This document shows positions 1 to 8,754 of a stretch of 64,000 nucleotides of DNA, piece by piece. The notes under the pieces were generated by a model. The model had not been told where the DNA came from. It saw only the letters and a list, made by a program, of their open reading frames with translations, and made no database searches. The DNA lies in NCBI RefSeq assembly GCF_027531025.1, contig NZ_JAPZQX010000003.1, positions 600,190 through 664,189 of the forward strand. The letters run 5' to 3'. The position numbers were made by a program, and so were the translations under genes. Within the stretch, counting starts at the first letter, position 1. Every line of letters starts with the position of its first letter. This DNA is from Novosphingobium sp. (lineage in GTDB: Bacteria; Pseudomonadota; Alphaproteobacteria; Sphingomonadales; Sphingomonadaceae).

Positions 1-149
1 GGCAGCGCCGCCGCAGCGGCGCGCTGGGCGGCGAGTGTCGCGGCCGTGGCCGGCTTCGGTGCATCTGGTGCGGGCGCCTGGGCCAGCAGCAACGGAGCAA
101 AGGCAAGCAGAGCAGTGCTGGCCAGGCGGCGATGGCGCAGTGCGGTCAT
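1..149 (-). CDS. Secreted protein of unknown function, N-terminal fragment
   Basis: Only the first 49 residues lie in the window; the gene continues past the left edge. The ATG has a strong GGAGG Shine-Dalgarno a few bases upstream. The peptide starts MTALRHRR, followed by a hydrophobic stretch (about residues 10-22, LASTALLAFAPLLLA) and an Ala/Pro-rich segment, so it looks like a Sec signal peptide with cleavage near residues 23-24 and an exported mature protein. The visible part carries no catalytic motif and the family cannot be named. It is divergent from the 2H phosphoesterase gene, with a 234-bp shared intergenic region. Confidence 0.7.
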   Translation of the reverse strand, partial: MTALRHRRLASTALLAFAPLLLAQAPAPDAPKPATAATLAAQRAAAAAL

Positions 150-325
150 GGTTTGAATCCTCCCTTGGGCCACGGTGCTGGGCAAAGCCGATTCGAGCAA
201 GCGCGTTCGCTTCATCGGCGGGGTCGATCACCAAAAACGAATCTGTGCATTGGTGCCGTGCGGAGTCTGCCGGTATCCGGTGCCCATCCCTCCCAAACCG
301 GGCTTCGCCAGGCGCGATCCGGTAA

Positions 326-366
326 GGGGCGGCGGATCATCCACACCCCTCCCGGTCCGCCGCCCC
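326..366. repeat. Perfect 10-bp inverted repeat in the leader of the 2H phosphoesterase gene
   Basis: GGGGCGGCGG at 326-335 and CCGCCGCCCC at 357-366 are perfectly complementary with a 21-nt loop. The right arm ends 17 bp before the ATG at 384. A transcript reading rightward would fold this GC-rich hairpin next to the ribosome binding site. There is no T-run, so it is not an obvious terminator. The remainder of 150-383 shows nothing else recognisable beyond probable divergent promoters. Confidence 0.45.
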
Positions 367-383
367 CAAGGGTATAAGGCCTC

Positions 384-896
384 ATGGCATTTGAACCCTT
401 CATCGTGACCGCCGAGTTGCCGCCAGACGTGCTGAATTGGGCAGATGGCCTGCGCCGCACGCATTTCCCTCCGGAACGCAATAACCTGGCCGCGCACGTC
501 ACCCTGTTCCACGCACTGGCGCCTTCACTGCGCGAAGAATTGCCGGCGGTCCTTGGCCGCATTACCGCGCAAACGCCGCCACCCGAAGTGGCGCTGACCG
601 GATTGATGAACCTGGGGCGGGGGACTGCCCTGGCGCTTTCCAGTCCGGCCATGCTGGCGATCAGGGCCGAGATTGCCGAACACTTTCACGGCATGCTGAC
701 CGCCCAGGACCAGGCGAAACCGCGCCTGCACATCACGATCCAGAACAAGGTCGCGCCGGAGGCCGCCCGCGCGCTCCAGGCCCAGCTTGAACCGGTCATC
801 CAGCCGCGCGAGTTCCGGTTCACCGGGCTGGGCCTGCACCGCTATTGCAACCCGCATTGGGAGGCGGTCAGGGTCTGGCCATTTCGCGGCAAGTGA
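384..896 (+). CDS. 2'-5' RNA ligase / cyclic phosphodiesterase family protein (2H phosphoesterase)
   Basis: A 170-residue cytoplasmic protein of the LigT/ThpR 2H phosphoesterase superfamily, which acts on 2'-5' or 2',3'-cyclic phosphodiester bonds in RNA. The two signature tetrads are visible: HVTL at residues 38-41 and HITI at 116-119, about 78 residues apart as the fold requires, each giving one catalytic histidine and one hydroxyl residue. The length is typical of the family (about 170-190). The N-terminus MAFEPFIVTAEL forms the first strand. The gene stands alone ahead of tRNA-Met. The natural substrate is unknown; ligase activity is known in vitro for homologues, but hydrolysis may be the true role. 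Confidence 0.82.
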   Translation: MAFEPFIVTAELPPDVLNWADGLRRTHFPPERNNLAAHVTLFHALAPSLREELPAVLGRITAQTPPPEVALTGLMNLGRGTALALSSPAMLAIRAEIAEHFHGMLTAQDQAKPRLHITIQNKVAPEAARALQAQLEPVIQPREFRFTGLGLHRYCNPHWEAVRVWPFRGK

Positions 897-970
897 GTGG
901 TTGACCGCAAGCGCGCCGCACCCTATGTGCGCCGCCTGCCGAGGGCGCTTAGGCGCCAAAGCCTGTTCGG

Positions 971-1047
971 GGCGGAGTAGCTCAGTCGGTTAGAGCAGCG
1001 GAATCATAATCCGCGTGTCGGGGGTTCGAGTCCCTCCTCCGCTACCA
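971..1047 (+). tRNA. tRNA-Met (CAU), elongator type
   Basis: A 77-nt cloverleaf with encoded CCA. The acceptor stem is GGCGGAG (971-977) with CTCCGCT (1037-1043), including a G-U first pair. The D-arm reads TAGCTCAGTCGGTTAGAGCA, the anticodon stem is GCGGA/TCCGC with loop ATCATAA (anticodon CAT), and the T-arm is GGGGG-TTCGAGT-CCCTC. The paired first position and ordinary D-loop exclude initiator tRNA. A CAT anticodon could also be lysidine-modified tRNA-Ile2, but the body resembles alphaproteobacterial elongator Met. Confidence 0.93.
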
Positions 1048-1241
1048 TCCTCAGCCTTGGAAATTCCGGTTGAGGGTGCCTTGCTGTGACTTGGCAGGCT
1101 GTCCATCTGCGATCTGAAGAGCAACTCGACTCGGGCCAGCTTGGCCTCGGCTCGACAAGGCAAAGGCATGCTCTTCGTCGTAACCGGTCCCCAAGCAGAA
1201 GAGCACGCCCGATCGTCGCCGGAAACGGCTGCGGCTATTGC
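1048..1241. other. Intergenic region between tRNA-Met and the end of the formate dehydrogenase operon
   Basis: This 194-bp region holds no supportable gene. TGCTCTTC (1169-1176) and GAAGAGCA (1198-1205) form an 8-bp inverted repeat with a 21-nt loop, and GAAGAGCA recurs at 1116-1123. The repeat could cap transcripts of the minus-strand operon ending at 1242, but no T-tract follows, so it is not called a terminator. Confidence 0.4.
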
Positions 1242-1445
1242 TCAGGCCGGATCAAGCCGATCCAGCGCGGCGCGGGCAATCGGATCGAGCGGCGAACGAT
1301 CGCCACCCAGGATCGCTGCCTTCATGCGCGGGTCCCAGAAATCGCGGATGTGTTGGGCCGTGGCGGCAATCGCCGCATCCTCGCCCTGCGCGGCCAGATT
1401 GCGGGCGATCTGGTTGGCCATATGGTGCAGCCGGGCGAGGTCCAC
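1242..1445 (-). CDS. fdsD: NAD-dependent formate dehydrogenase, delta subunit
   Basis: A 67-residue protein of the FdsD family, the small subunit of soluble molybdenum formate dehydrogenases, thought to help assembly or stability of the enzyme rather than catalysis. The family-typical segments LHHMANQIARN near the N-terminus and IRDFWDPRMKAAI in the centre are both present. The start chosen is GTG at 1445, giving VDLARLHHMAN, because GGAG lies seven bases upstream and it sits just after the fdsA stop (1450). It is the last gene of the formaldehyde/formate operon. A longer frame reading into fdsA exists but lacks family similarity. Confidence 0.85.
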   Translation of the reverse strand: MDLARLHHMANQIARNLAAQGEDAAIAATAQHIRDFWDPRMKAAILGGDRSPLDPIARAALDRLDPA

Positions 1446-1449
1446 CCCG

Positions 1450-4293
1450 CTACTCCGCCGGTTCGCGGGCCACGCGGCGGCTGCGCTCGGCCCAGCTGGC
1501 ATAGCTTTCCTGCCAGTCGGTTGGCCCGTTGCTGGGCATTACCTGGACGGCGGTCACCTTGTATTCCGGGCAATTGGTGGCCCAGTCGGAATAGTCGGTA
1601 GTAACGACGTTGGCCTGGGTCGCCGGGTGGTGGAAGGTGGTATAGACCACGCCCGGCGCCACCCGGTCGGTCACATCGGCGCGCAGGGTCGTCTCGCCGG
1701 TGCGACTGGCGAGGCGTACCCAGTCGCCGGTCTTGATCCCGCGGTTCTCGGCATCGGCCGGATGGATTTCCAGCAGGTCTTCCTCATGCCAGACAGTATT
1801 GGCTGTGCGCCGGGTCTGCGCGCCAACATTGTATTGCGACAGGATCCGCCCGGTCGTCAGCAACAGCGGATAGCGCGGCCCGGTTTTCTCGTCGGTGGGC
1901 ACATAGTCGGTCACCACGAACCGCCCGTTGCCGCGCACGAAGCCATCGATGTGCATCACCGGTGAGCCCTCGGGGGCCGCCGCATTGACCGGCCATTGCA
2001 GCGATCCGGCTTCTTCGAGATGGTCATAGGATACCTCAGCAAAGCTGGGGGTCAGCCGCGCGATCTCGGCCATGATTTCGGCCGGATGCCGGTAATCCCA
2101 GTCCTGCCCCATGGCTTGAGCCAAGCGCTGGGTCACTTCCCAGTCAGCCAGGCCATTGGCAGGTTCCATCACCTTGCGCACCCGCTGGATGCGGCGCTCG
2201 GCATTGGTGAAGGTGCCGTCCTTCTCCAGGAAGGTGCTGCCCGGCAGGAACACATGCGCGTAACCGGCGGTCTCGTTGAGGAACAGGTCATGGACGATGA
2301 CCAGCTCCATCGCCTTCAGCCCGGCGGCCACGTGGTGGGTATTGGGATCGGACTGCAGGATATCCTCGCCCTGGATGTAAAGCGCGCGGAACGAGCCATC
2401 GAGCGCGGCATCGAGCATGTTGGGAATGCGCAGGCCCGGTTCGGGATCGAGCGCGACGCCCCAGTCCTGCTCGAACAGCCCGCGCGTCGCCGAGTCCGAG
2501 ATATGGCGATAACCGGCCAGCTCGTGCGGGAAGGAGCCCATGTCACAGGAACCCTGGACATTGTTCTGGCCGCGCAGCGGGTTCACGCCCACGCCGGGGC
2601 GGCCGATATTGCCCGTCGCCATGGCGAGGTTGGCAATCGCCATGACGGTCGAGGAGCCCTGGCTGTGCTCGGTCACGCCGAGGCCGTAATAGATCGCCCC
2701 GTTGCCGCCCGTGGCATAGAGCCGGGCGGCGGCGCGCAAGTCAGCGGCGGGGACGCGGGTGACGGCTTCCAGAACTTCCGGACTGTGCCTTTCGTCCGCG
2801 ACGAAGCGCGCCCAGTCCTGATATTCGTCCCAGTCGCAGCGTTCGCGGATGAACGCCTCGTCGGCCAGCTCCTCGGTCACGATCACGTGAGCCATGGCGG
2901 TCAGCACCGCGACATTGGTGCCGGGTTGCAGGGGCAAGTGATGCGCGGCCTCGACATGGGGCATCCGCACCAGGTCGATCCGGCGCGGGTCGATCACGAT
3001 CAGCTTGGCACCTTGCCGCAGCCGCCGCTTCATCCGGCTGGCAAAGACCGGGTGGGCGTCGGTGGGATTGGCCCCGATCACCAGGATCACGTCGGCCTGC
3101 ATCACGCTGTCGAAATCCTGCGTGCCTGCCGAAGTGCCGAAGGTGGTCTTCAGGCCATAACCGGTCGGCGAATGACAGACCCGTGCGCAGGTATCGACGT
3201 TGTTCGATCCGAACCCGGCGCGGACCAGCTTCTGGACCAGGAAGGTTTCCTCGTTGGTGCAGCGGCTGGAGGTGATCCCGCCCAGCGCCCGTGCGCCATG
3301 CTGCGCCTTGATCGCGTTGAGCCGCTGGGCGGTATAGGCAAAGGCCTCGTCCCAGCTGACCACGCGCCAGGGATCCTCGATGCTCTCGCGGATCATCGGC
3401 TCCAGCACGCGGTCGCGGTGATTGGCATAGCCCCAGGCGAAGCGGCCCTTGACGCAGGAATGGCCGCGGTTGGCCTTGCCATCCTTCCACGGCACCATCC
3501 GCACTAGCTGCTCGCCGCGCATTTCCGCGCGGAAAGTGCAGCCAACCCCGCAATAGGCGCAGGTCGTCACCACGGCGCGTTCGGGCTTGCCGATTTCCTT
3601 CACCGCCTTTTCCTGCAGCGTAGCGGTAGGGCAGGCCTGGACGCAGGCCCCGCAGGAGACGCATTCGCTCGACAGGAAATCGTCGCTCGCCTGGCCCGCG
3701 CTGACCTTCGATGCGAAACCGCGCCCGGCGATGGTCAGGGCAAAGGTTCCCTGCACCTCGTCACAGGCGCGCACGCAGCGCGAACAGGCGATGCATTTGC
3801 TGGGATCGAAATCGAAATAGGGGTTGGAATCGTCGGTCGGCAGGCCGAGGTGGTTTGCCCCGGCATAGCCATAGCGCACATCGCGCAGGCCCACTTCGGC
3901 AGCGGTATCCTGCAATTCGCAATCGTTGTTGGCGCTGCAGGTCAGGCAATCGAGCGGGTGATCGGAGATATAGAGCTCCATCACCCCGCGCCGCAGCCGC
4001 TGGAGCCGCGCGGTCTGGGTGTGGACCACCATGCCGGGTTCGACCGGGGTGGTGCAGCTCGCCGGGGTGCCCTTGCGCCCGTCGATCTCGACCAGGCACA
4101 TCCGGCACGAGCCAAAGGCCTTGACGCTGTCGGTCGCGCAAAGGCTGGGGATCGAACCGCCGCATTCCGCCGCCGCGCGCATCACGCTGGTGCCGGCGGG
4201 CACGGTTACCGAACGGCCATCAATCGCCAGCGTTACCGCCTGATCCGACTGGACCGCAGGGGTGCCGAAATCAGCTTGCGGTTCATAGCCCAT
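1450..4293 (-). CDS. fdsA: NAD-dependent formate dehydrogenase, molybdenum-containing alpha subunit
   Basis: The 947-residue catalytic subunit oxidises formate to CO2 at a bis-molybdopterin guanine dinucleotide centre and passes electrons through Fe-S clusters to FdsB/FdsG and NAD+. Visible in order are a 2Fe-2S domain (C52, C63, C66, C80), a His-Cys3 4Fe-4S site (DHPLDCLTC...C125), two ferredoxin-type 4Fe-4S motifs (CIACSRCVRAC 167-177, CVSCGACVQAC 211-221), the CAYCGVGC cluster (245-252 with C280), and the molybdenum-ligand segment DTCARVCHSPT, where C373 and H374 are the expected active-site residues. The C-terminus is a molydopterin dinucleotide-binding domain. The start MGYEPQ at 4293 has GGAG upstream and overlaps the mobA stop by 11 bp. 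All cluster ligands look intact. Confidence 0.95.
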   Translation of the reverse strand: MGYEPQADFGTPAVQSDQAVTLAIDGRSVTVPAGTSVMRAAAECGGSIPSLCATDSVKAFGSCRMCLVEIDGRKGTPASCTTPVEPGMVVHTQTARLQRLRRGVMELYISDHPLDCLTCSANNDCELQDTAAEVGLRDVRYGYAGANHLGLPTDDSNPYFDFDPSKCIACSRCVRACDEVQGTFALTIAGRGFASKVSAGQASDDFLSSECVSCGACVQACPTATLQEKAVKEIGKPERAVVTTCAYCGVGCTFRAEMRGEQLVRMVPWKDGKANRGHSCVKGRFAWGYANHRDRVLEPMIRESIEDPWRVVSWDEAFAYTAQRLNAIKAQHGARALGGITSSRCTNEETFLVQKLVRAGFGSNNVDTCARVCHSPTGYGLKTTFGTSAGTQDFDSVMQADVILVIGANPTDAHPVFASRMKRRLRQGAKLIVIDPRRIDLVRMPHVEAAHHLPLQPGTNVAVLTAMAHVIVTEELADEAFIRERCDWDEYQDWARFVADERHSPEVLEAVTRVPAADLRAAARLYATGGNGAIYYGLGVTEHSQGSSTVMAIANLAMATGNIGRPGVGVNPLRGQNNVQGSCDMGSFPHELAGYRHISDSATRGLFEQDWGVALDPEPGLRIPNMLDAALDGSFRALYIQGEDILQSDPNTHHVAAGLKAMELVIVHDLFLNETAGYAHVFLPGSTFLEKDGTFTNAERRIQRVRKVMEPANGLADWEVTQRLAQAMGQDWDYRHPAEIMAEIARLTPSFAEVSYDHLEEAGSLQWPVNAAAPEGSPVMHIDGFVRGNGRFVVTDYVPTDEKTGPRYPLLLTTGRILSQYNVGAQTRRTANTVWHEEDLLEIHPADAENRGIKTGDWVRLASRTGETTLRADVTDRVAPGVVYTTFHHPATQANVVTTDYSDWATNCPEYKVTAVQVMPSNGPTDWQESYASWAERSRRVAREPAE

Positions 4294-4813
4294 GCTGTGT
4301 CTCCGCCGCCCGCAGATCGGCGGGCGTGTTGATATTAGCAGGCGCGGCGGGAAGATGCACGGGCCGCGCATTGATCGCTTCGGCCAGCGCGCGCATCGAA
4401 TGCTTGCCGGGGCTCGTCAGGATCGCCTCGACCGCGCTGGCGGCATTGGCGGGCCACAGGCCGATAATCGGCTGATCGGTGAGATAGGCGGGGGCCGGGT
4501 TGAGCAGTTCGGGGAGGTTTTCGGGCAGAAAGGGGGCGTCGACCCCGCAGGTCAGCACCGTTTCATAACCGGCATCCTGGCCATGGCGCAGCGCCGCCGC
4601 GATCCCGCCCAGCGGCCCCATGCCGGGTCTCGGCCAGTCGGGCAGGGTGGGGGCAGGGGCCTGGTCCCGCCCGACAACCACCACGGCGTCGCACCAGCCC
4701 GAAAGGGTGTCGACCGCGCGGGCCAGCAGGCTCTGTCCCTTGAGCTGCGCCAGCGCCTTGTCGCTGCCGAACCGGCTGGCCGTTCCGCCCGCCAGGACAC
4801 AGCCCAGGATCAC
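4283..4813 (-). CDS. mobA: Molybdenum cofactor guanylyltransferase
   Basis: A 176-residue MobA-type nucleotidyltransferase that joins GMP to molybdopterin to make the guanine dinucleotide form used by formate dehydrogenases. The N-terminal LAGGTASRFGSDKAL matches the GTP-binding LAGGxxxRMGxDK signature, and GMGPLGGIAAAL and CGVDAPFLP are the further family motifs. The start is GTG at 4813, inside the fdsB stop (GCGTGA), with GGAGG upstream. This reading removes a long spurious N-terminal extension that would cover fdsB. It lies between fdsB and fdsA, so the cofactor-maturation enzyme is made together with the enzyme needing it. Confidence 0.9.
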   Translation of the reverse strand: MILGCVLAGGTASRFGSDKALAQLKGQSLLARAVDTLSGWCDAVVVVGRDQAPAPTLPDWPRPGMGPLGGIAAALRHGQDAGYETVLTCGVDAPFLPENLPELLNPAPAYLTDQPIIGLWPANAASAVEAILTSPGKHSMRALAEAINARPVHLPAAPANINTPADLRAAETQHGL

Positions 4814-6321
4814 GCGAAATCCTCCGGCCAGTGCTTCAATGCCGAGCGGACAGGGTAGGGCGTGAAACCGCCCAGCGCGCAGAGCGAGCCGAATTGCATC
4901 GTCTCGCACAGGTCTTCCAGCAGTTGCAGGTCTTCGGCGCGGCTGCGGCGGTCCTTGCGGGCATTGTGCATCTGGGCCAGCGCCTCGACCGCATCGGCAT
5001 CGCGACCGCCCGTCCTGATCCGGTCGATCAGTTCGACGCCGCGGGTCGAACCGATCCGGCAGGGAGTGCACTTGCCGCAGCTTTCGGCCGCGCAGAACTG
5101 GAAGGCGAAGCGGGCGAGGGCGCCCATGTCGGCCGTATCGTCGAACACTACCACGCCGCCATGGCCGATCAGCGCGTCGGCCCCGGCATAGGCTTCGTAA
5201 TCGAAGGGCAGGTCGAACTGGCTGGGGTGGATATAGGCGCCCAGCGGCCCGCCGACCTGAACTGCCTTGACCGGTCGACCCGAAGCGGTGCCGCCACCGA
5301 TGTCATGGATCAGTTCGTTGAGGGTGATGCCAAAGGCCGTCTCGAACAGTCCTCCGTGCCGGATATTCCCGGCCAGCTGGATCGGCATGGTGCCTTTGGA
5401 ACGGTCAATGCCAAGGCTGTCATACAGGCCCGCGCCGCCGGGCACCATGATGTGCGGTATGGCGGCCAGCGTGAGCACGTTGTGTACCACTGTAGGGCAT
5501 CCGAACAGCCCTTCGTGTGCCGGTAGCGGGGGCTTGGCCCGCACCTCGCCGCGCTTGCCTTCGATCGAGTTGAGCAGGGCGGTTTCCTCGCCGCAGACAT
5601 AGGCCCCGGCACCGACCCGCACCTCGACCCGGAAGGGGGCAATGTGTTCACTGGCCAGTTCAATTGCTGCGTTCAACTTGTTGATTGCATGCGGATATTC
5701 GCTGCGGACATAGATGTAGCCCTGTTGCGCCCCTATGGCCTGGGCGGCAATCGCCATGCCTTCCAGCAACTGGAACGGATCGCCTTCCATCAGCATCCGG
5801 TCGGCAAAGGTGCCGCTATCGCCCTCGTCGGCGTTGCAAACCACGTATTTCCGAGGCCCCGGAGCTTCCAGCACGGTCCGCCACTTGATCCCCGCCGGGA
5901 ACCCGGCACCGCCACGACCGCGCAGACCCGAGTGGGTAACCTCCGCGACAATCTCTGGCGAAGTCAATGATTTTACGCGGTTCAATGCCGACCAACCATC
6001 GGTTGCGGCATAGTCGGCCAGGCTCAACGGCCGCGTCTTCCCGGCGCGGGCAAAGGTCAGCCGCTGCTGCCGCTTGATAAAGGGATGGTCCGCAATCGCG
6101 CCAATCCACTTGTCGGAGGTTCCGGCGAGCACTGCTGCAACATCCTCGGGAAACAGCGGTCCAAAGCCAATCCCGTCGATCTCCGCCAGCGGCTCCAGCC
6201 AGTGCATGCCCCAGCTCGAAACCCGCTCAACCGTGCAGCCCGCTGCGACGAAGGCTGCCGCCACGGCATCCGCCCCGCAGGCCAAGGCCAGGGCGTCGTC
6301 GCTGATCCGCACCAGCGTCAT
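4810..6321 (-). CDS. fdsB: NAD-dependent formate dehydrogenase, beta subunit (NuoF-like diaphorase)
   Basis: A 503-residue FMN- and NAD-binding subunit, homologous to NuoF of complex I, that passes electrons from FdsA to NAD+. The glycine-rich GLRGRGGAGFPAG (132-144) followed by CNADEGDSGTFADR forms the NAD/FMN site. ESCGKCTPCRIGSTRG near residue 425 holds three ligands of a 4Fe-4S cluster, and the fourth lies in the C-terminal LCALGG segment. An N-terminal thioredoxin-like domain of about 110 residues is present. The ATG at 6321 overlaps the fdsG stop (ATGA); a longer frame upstream runs through fdsG out of phase and is discarded. Confidence 0.94.
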   Translation of the reverse strand: MTLVRISDDALALACGADAVAAAFVAAGCTVERVSSWGMHWLEPLAEIDGIGFGPLFPEDVAAVLAGTSDKWIGAIADHPFIKRQQRLTFARAGKTRPLSLADYAATDGWSALNRVKSLTSPEIVAEVTHSGLRGRGGAGFPAGIKWRTVLEAPGPRKYVVCNADEGDSGTFADRMLMEGDPFQLLEGMAIAAQAIGAQQGYIYVRSEYPHAINKLNAAIELASEHIAPFRVEVRVGAGAYVCGEETALLNSIEGKRGEVRAKPPLPAHEGLFGCPTVVHNVLTLAAIPHIMVPGGAGLYDSLGIDRSKGTMPIQLAGNIRHGGLFETAFGITLNELIHDIGGGTASGRPVKAVQVGGPLGAYIHPSQFDLPFDYEAYAGADALIGHGGVVVFDDTADMGALARFAFQFCAAESCGKCTPCRIGSTRGVELIDRIRTGGRDADAVEALAQMHNARKDRRSRAEDLQLLEDLCETMQFGSLCALGGFTPYPVRSALKHWPEDFA

Positions 6322-6743
6322 GCCGATTGCACCAGTTTGACGAGCGCCGCCGCATTGAGCCGCGCATGCAGACGATCGCCGATCCGGGCCGCCGGACCAA
6401 CGCTGCACAGGCCCAGGCAATAGACGGGTTTCAGCCGCACCCGCTCGCCAGCGGCAGCCTCTGCCGAAGCAACCAGTTCCTCCACCCCGCGCGCCTGGCA
6501 GGCTTCGGCGCGGCACAATTCGATGCAAGGCCTTGGATCGGGTTCGGCCGAAAAGTCGTGATAGAAACTGACCACGCCGTGCACTTCGGCCCGGCTGAGA
6601 TTAAGTTCGTGGGCGATGACCCGTTCCGCCTCGGCATCGACGCAGCCGAATTCGCGCTGGATATCGTGCAGGATCGGCAGGAGCGGGCCTTCGCGGCCCC
6701 GGTGGCTGGCGCAGATTTCGGCGATGCGCTCGGCCCGCGTCAC
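6318..6743 (-). CDS. fdsG: NAD-dependent formate dehydrogenase, gamma subunit (NuoE-like, 2Fe-2S)
   Basis: A 141-residue NuoE-like subunit with a thioredoxin-fold 2Fe-2S domain. The cluster ligands appear as the pair in LCRAEACQARG and the pair in PVYCLGLCSVGP, the usual C-x4-C...C-x3-C spacing. The N-terminal half (GPLLPILHDIQREFGCVD, followed by EVHGVVSFYHDF) is the helical region of the family. Its start is GTG at 6743, overlapping the fghA stop (GTGA). Together with FdsB it forms the diaphorase half of the enzyme. Confidence 0.93.
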   Translation of the reverse strand: MTRAERIAEICASHRGREGPLLPILHDIQREFGCVDAEAERVIAHELNLSRAEVHGVVSFYHDFSAEPDPRPCIELCRAEACQARGVEELVASAEAAAGERVRLKPVYCLGLCSVGPAARIGDRLHARLNAAALVKLVQSA

Positions 6744-7573
6744 GCCTTCAATCGCGCCGCATGCCAGCCGATGTGATCGGCCATGAAGGTGGAGATGAAG
6801 TAGTACGAATGATCGTAACCCGGCTGCATCCGGATCGTCGCCGGAATACCGGCCTTGCGGCAGGCCATGACCAGTAGCCCGGTCTTGAGCTGCTCGTGCA
6901 GGAAATTGTCGGCATCACCCTGGTCGACCAGAAGATCGGGCAGGCGGCCGCCACCCTCGATCAAGGCACAGGCATCGTACTCGCGCCAAGCGGCCTTGTC
7001 CGGGCCGAGGTAGCCCCCCAGCGCTTTCTCGCCCCAAGGACAGTTCAGCGGGCTGACGATCGGGGAAAAGGCGCTGACCGAGCGAAAGCGATCGGAATTG
7101 CGCAAGCCGATGGTCAGCGCGCCGTGGCCACCCATCGAATGGCCGGTAATCCCCTGACGCGCCATATCGACCGGGAAATGCCCGGCGATCAATGCTGGCA
7201 ATTCCTGCTCGATGTAACTGCGCATCCGGTAATTGGCCGACCACGGCGTTTGTGCTGCATCGACGTAGAACCCAGCGCCCTTGCCGAAGTCATAGCCTTC
7301 ATCATCCGGCACCAGATCGCCGCGCGGGCTGGTATCCGGGGCCACGAAGATAACCCCATGCTCCGCGCAGGCGGCGCGGAACTCGCCCTTTTCGGTCACA
7401 TTGGCATGGGTGCAGGTCAGGCCCGACAGATACCACAGCACCGGCAGCTTCTGCCCCGGCACGTGATCCGGCACGAAGACCGAGAAGGTCATCGGCGTGC
7501 CGGTCTCGGCCGACTGGTGGGTATAGACGCCCTGCGTGCCGCCATGGCTCCGCCAGGCCGAGACCTGTTCCAT
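6740..7573 (-). CDS. fghA: S-formylglutathione hydrolase
   Basis: A 277-residue alpha/beta hydrolase of the esterase D family that hydrolyses S-formylglutathione to formate and glutathione, the second step of glutathione-dependent formaldehyde oxidation. The nucleophile elbow GHSMGG places the catalytic serine at residue 146. VDQGDADNF supplies the acid and PGYDHSYYF the histidine. WYLSGLTCTHAN is the diagnostic segment with the conserved cysteine. The ATG at 7573 shares one base with the adhC stop (TGATG). Formate made here feeds the downstream fds genes. Confidence 0.95.
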   Translation of the reverse strand: MEQVSAWRSHGGTQGVYTHQSAETGTPMTFSVFVPDHVPGQKLPVLWYLSGLTCTHANVTEKGEFRAACAEHGVIFVAPDTSPRGDLVPDDEGYDFGKGAGFYVDAAQTPWSANYRMRSYIEQELPALIAGHFPVDMARQGITGHSMGGHGALTIGLRNSDRFRSVSAFSPIVSPLNCPWGEKALGGYLGPDKAAWREYDACALIEGGGRLPDLLVDQGDADNFLHEQLKTGLLVMACRKAGIPATIRMQPGYDHSYYFISTFMADHIGWHAARLKA

Positions 7574-8685
7574 CAGAACACCACGACCGAGCGGATCGAC
7601 TTGCCCGCGTGCATCAGGTCGAAGGCGGTGTTGATCTCTTCCAGCCCCATTACGTGGGTGATCATCGGATCGATCTGGATCTTGCCCGCCATGTACATAT
7701 CGACGATCTTGGGCACATCGGTGCGGCCCTTGGCCCCACCAAAGGCCGTGCCGCGCCAGTTTCGTCCGGTCACGAGTTGGAACGGCCGGGTGGCGATTTC
7801 CTTGCCGGCTTCGGCCACGCCGATGATGATTGAGGTACCCCAGCCACGATGGCAGGCCTCCAGCGCGGTACGCATCACTTCGGTATTGCCGGTGGCATCG
7901 AAGGTATAGTCCGCGCCGCCATCGGTCATCAGCACGATCTTGGCGACCACGTCCTCGCGGCTCATGCCCTTGGAATTGAGGAAGTCGGTCATCCCGAACT
8001 TGCGGCCCCATTCCTCGCGGTCTGGGTTGATATCAACACCGATGATCTTGTTCGCTCCGGCCAGCCGCGCGCCCTGGATCACGTTGAGGCCAATGCCGCC
8101 GAGGCCAAAGACCACGACATTGTCACCCACCTGGACCTTGGCCGTGTTGATTACCGCGCCGACCCCGGTTGTCACCCCGCAGCCGATGTAGCACGAGGTT
8201 TGGAAGGGGGCGTCCTCGCGGATCTTGGCGACGGCGATTTCGGGCAAGACGGTGAAGTTCGAAAAGGTGCTGCAGCCCATGTAGTGGAAGATGGTCTGGC
8301 CCTTGTAAGAGAACCGGCTGGTGCCATCGGGCATCAGCCCCTGGCCCTGGGTCGCGCGGATCGCGGTGCACAGGTTGGTCTTGCCCGAGAGGCACGACTT
8401 ACACTGGCGGCACTCCGGCGTGTAGAGCGGGATCACGTGATCGCCAGGCTTTACGCTGATTACGCCGGGGCCAACCTCGCGCACGATCCCGGCCCCTTCA
8501 TGGCCCAGGATCGAGGGGAAGATGCCCTCGCTGTCAAACCCATCCAGCGTATAGGAATCGGTGTGGCAGATACCCGTCGCCATGATCTCGACCAGCACTT
8601 CGCCAGCCTTGGGGCCCTCAAGGTCAACCTCGACGATCTCAAGCGGCTGTTTCGGTGCAAAGGCAACGGCGGCACGGGTCTTCAT
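7573..8685 (-). CDS. adhC: S-(hydroxymethyl)glutathione dehydrogenase / class III alcohol dehydrogenase
   Basis: A 370-residue zinc medium-chain dehydrogenase. Formaldehyde reacts with glutathione, and this enzyme oxidises the adduct to S-formylglutathione with NAD+. Catalytic-zinc ligands are visible in [20 protein letters not shown] and YIGCGVTTG. Structural-zinc cysteines are in [15 protein letters not shown], and [15 protein letters not shown] is the Rossmann motif. The length is exactly typical of class III enzymes (also called frmA or gfaD). Its ATG follows GGGGAG. The 69-bp gap before it carries a direct repeat GCCAAA-N8-GCCAAA that may be regulatory. Confidence 0.96.
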   Translation of the reverse strand: MKTRAAVAFAPKQPLEIVEVDLEGPKAGEVLVEIMATGICHTDSYTLDGFDSEGIFPSILGHEGAGIVREVGPGVISVKPGDHVIPLYTPECRQCKSCLSGKTNLCTAIRATQGQGLMPDGTSRFSYKGQTIFHYMGCSTFSNFTVLPEIAVAKIREDAPFQTSCYIGCGVTTGVGAVINTAKVQVGDNVVVFGLGGIGLNVIQGARLAGANKIIGVDINPDREEWGRKFGMTDFLNSKGMSREDVVAKIVLMTDGGADYTFDATGNTEVMRTALEACHRGWGTSIIIGVAEAGKEIATRPFQLVTGRNWRGTAFGGAKGRTDVPKIVDMYMAGKIQIDPMITHVMGLEEINTAFDLMHAGKSIRSVVVF

Positions 8686-8754
8686 AATGGCTCACTCCCC
8701 AGGTCAGTGAAGCCCTTTGGCACGATCTGTTTGGCTTCGTCCAGTGGCCGGAGG

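Noticed and set aside
971..1047. Initiator tRNA-fMet or tRNA-Ile2 instead of elongator tRNA-Met
   Set aside because: The first pair is G-U rather than the unpaired C-A of initiators, and the body matches elongator tRNA-Met. Ile2 remains possible only with lysidine modification, which sequence cannot show.
1169..1205. Terminator at the end of the fds operon
   Set aside because: An 8-bp inverted repeat exists but the loop is 21 nt and there is no T-run on the minus strand, so it is only noted as a repeat.
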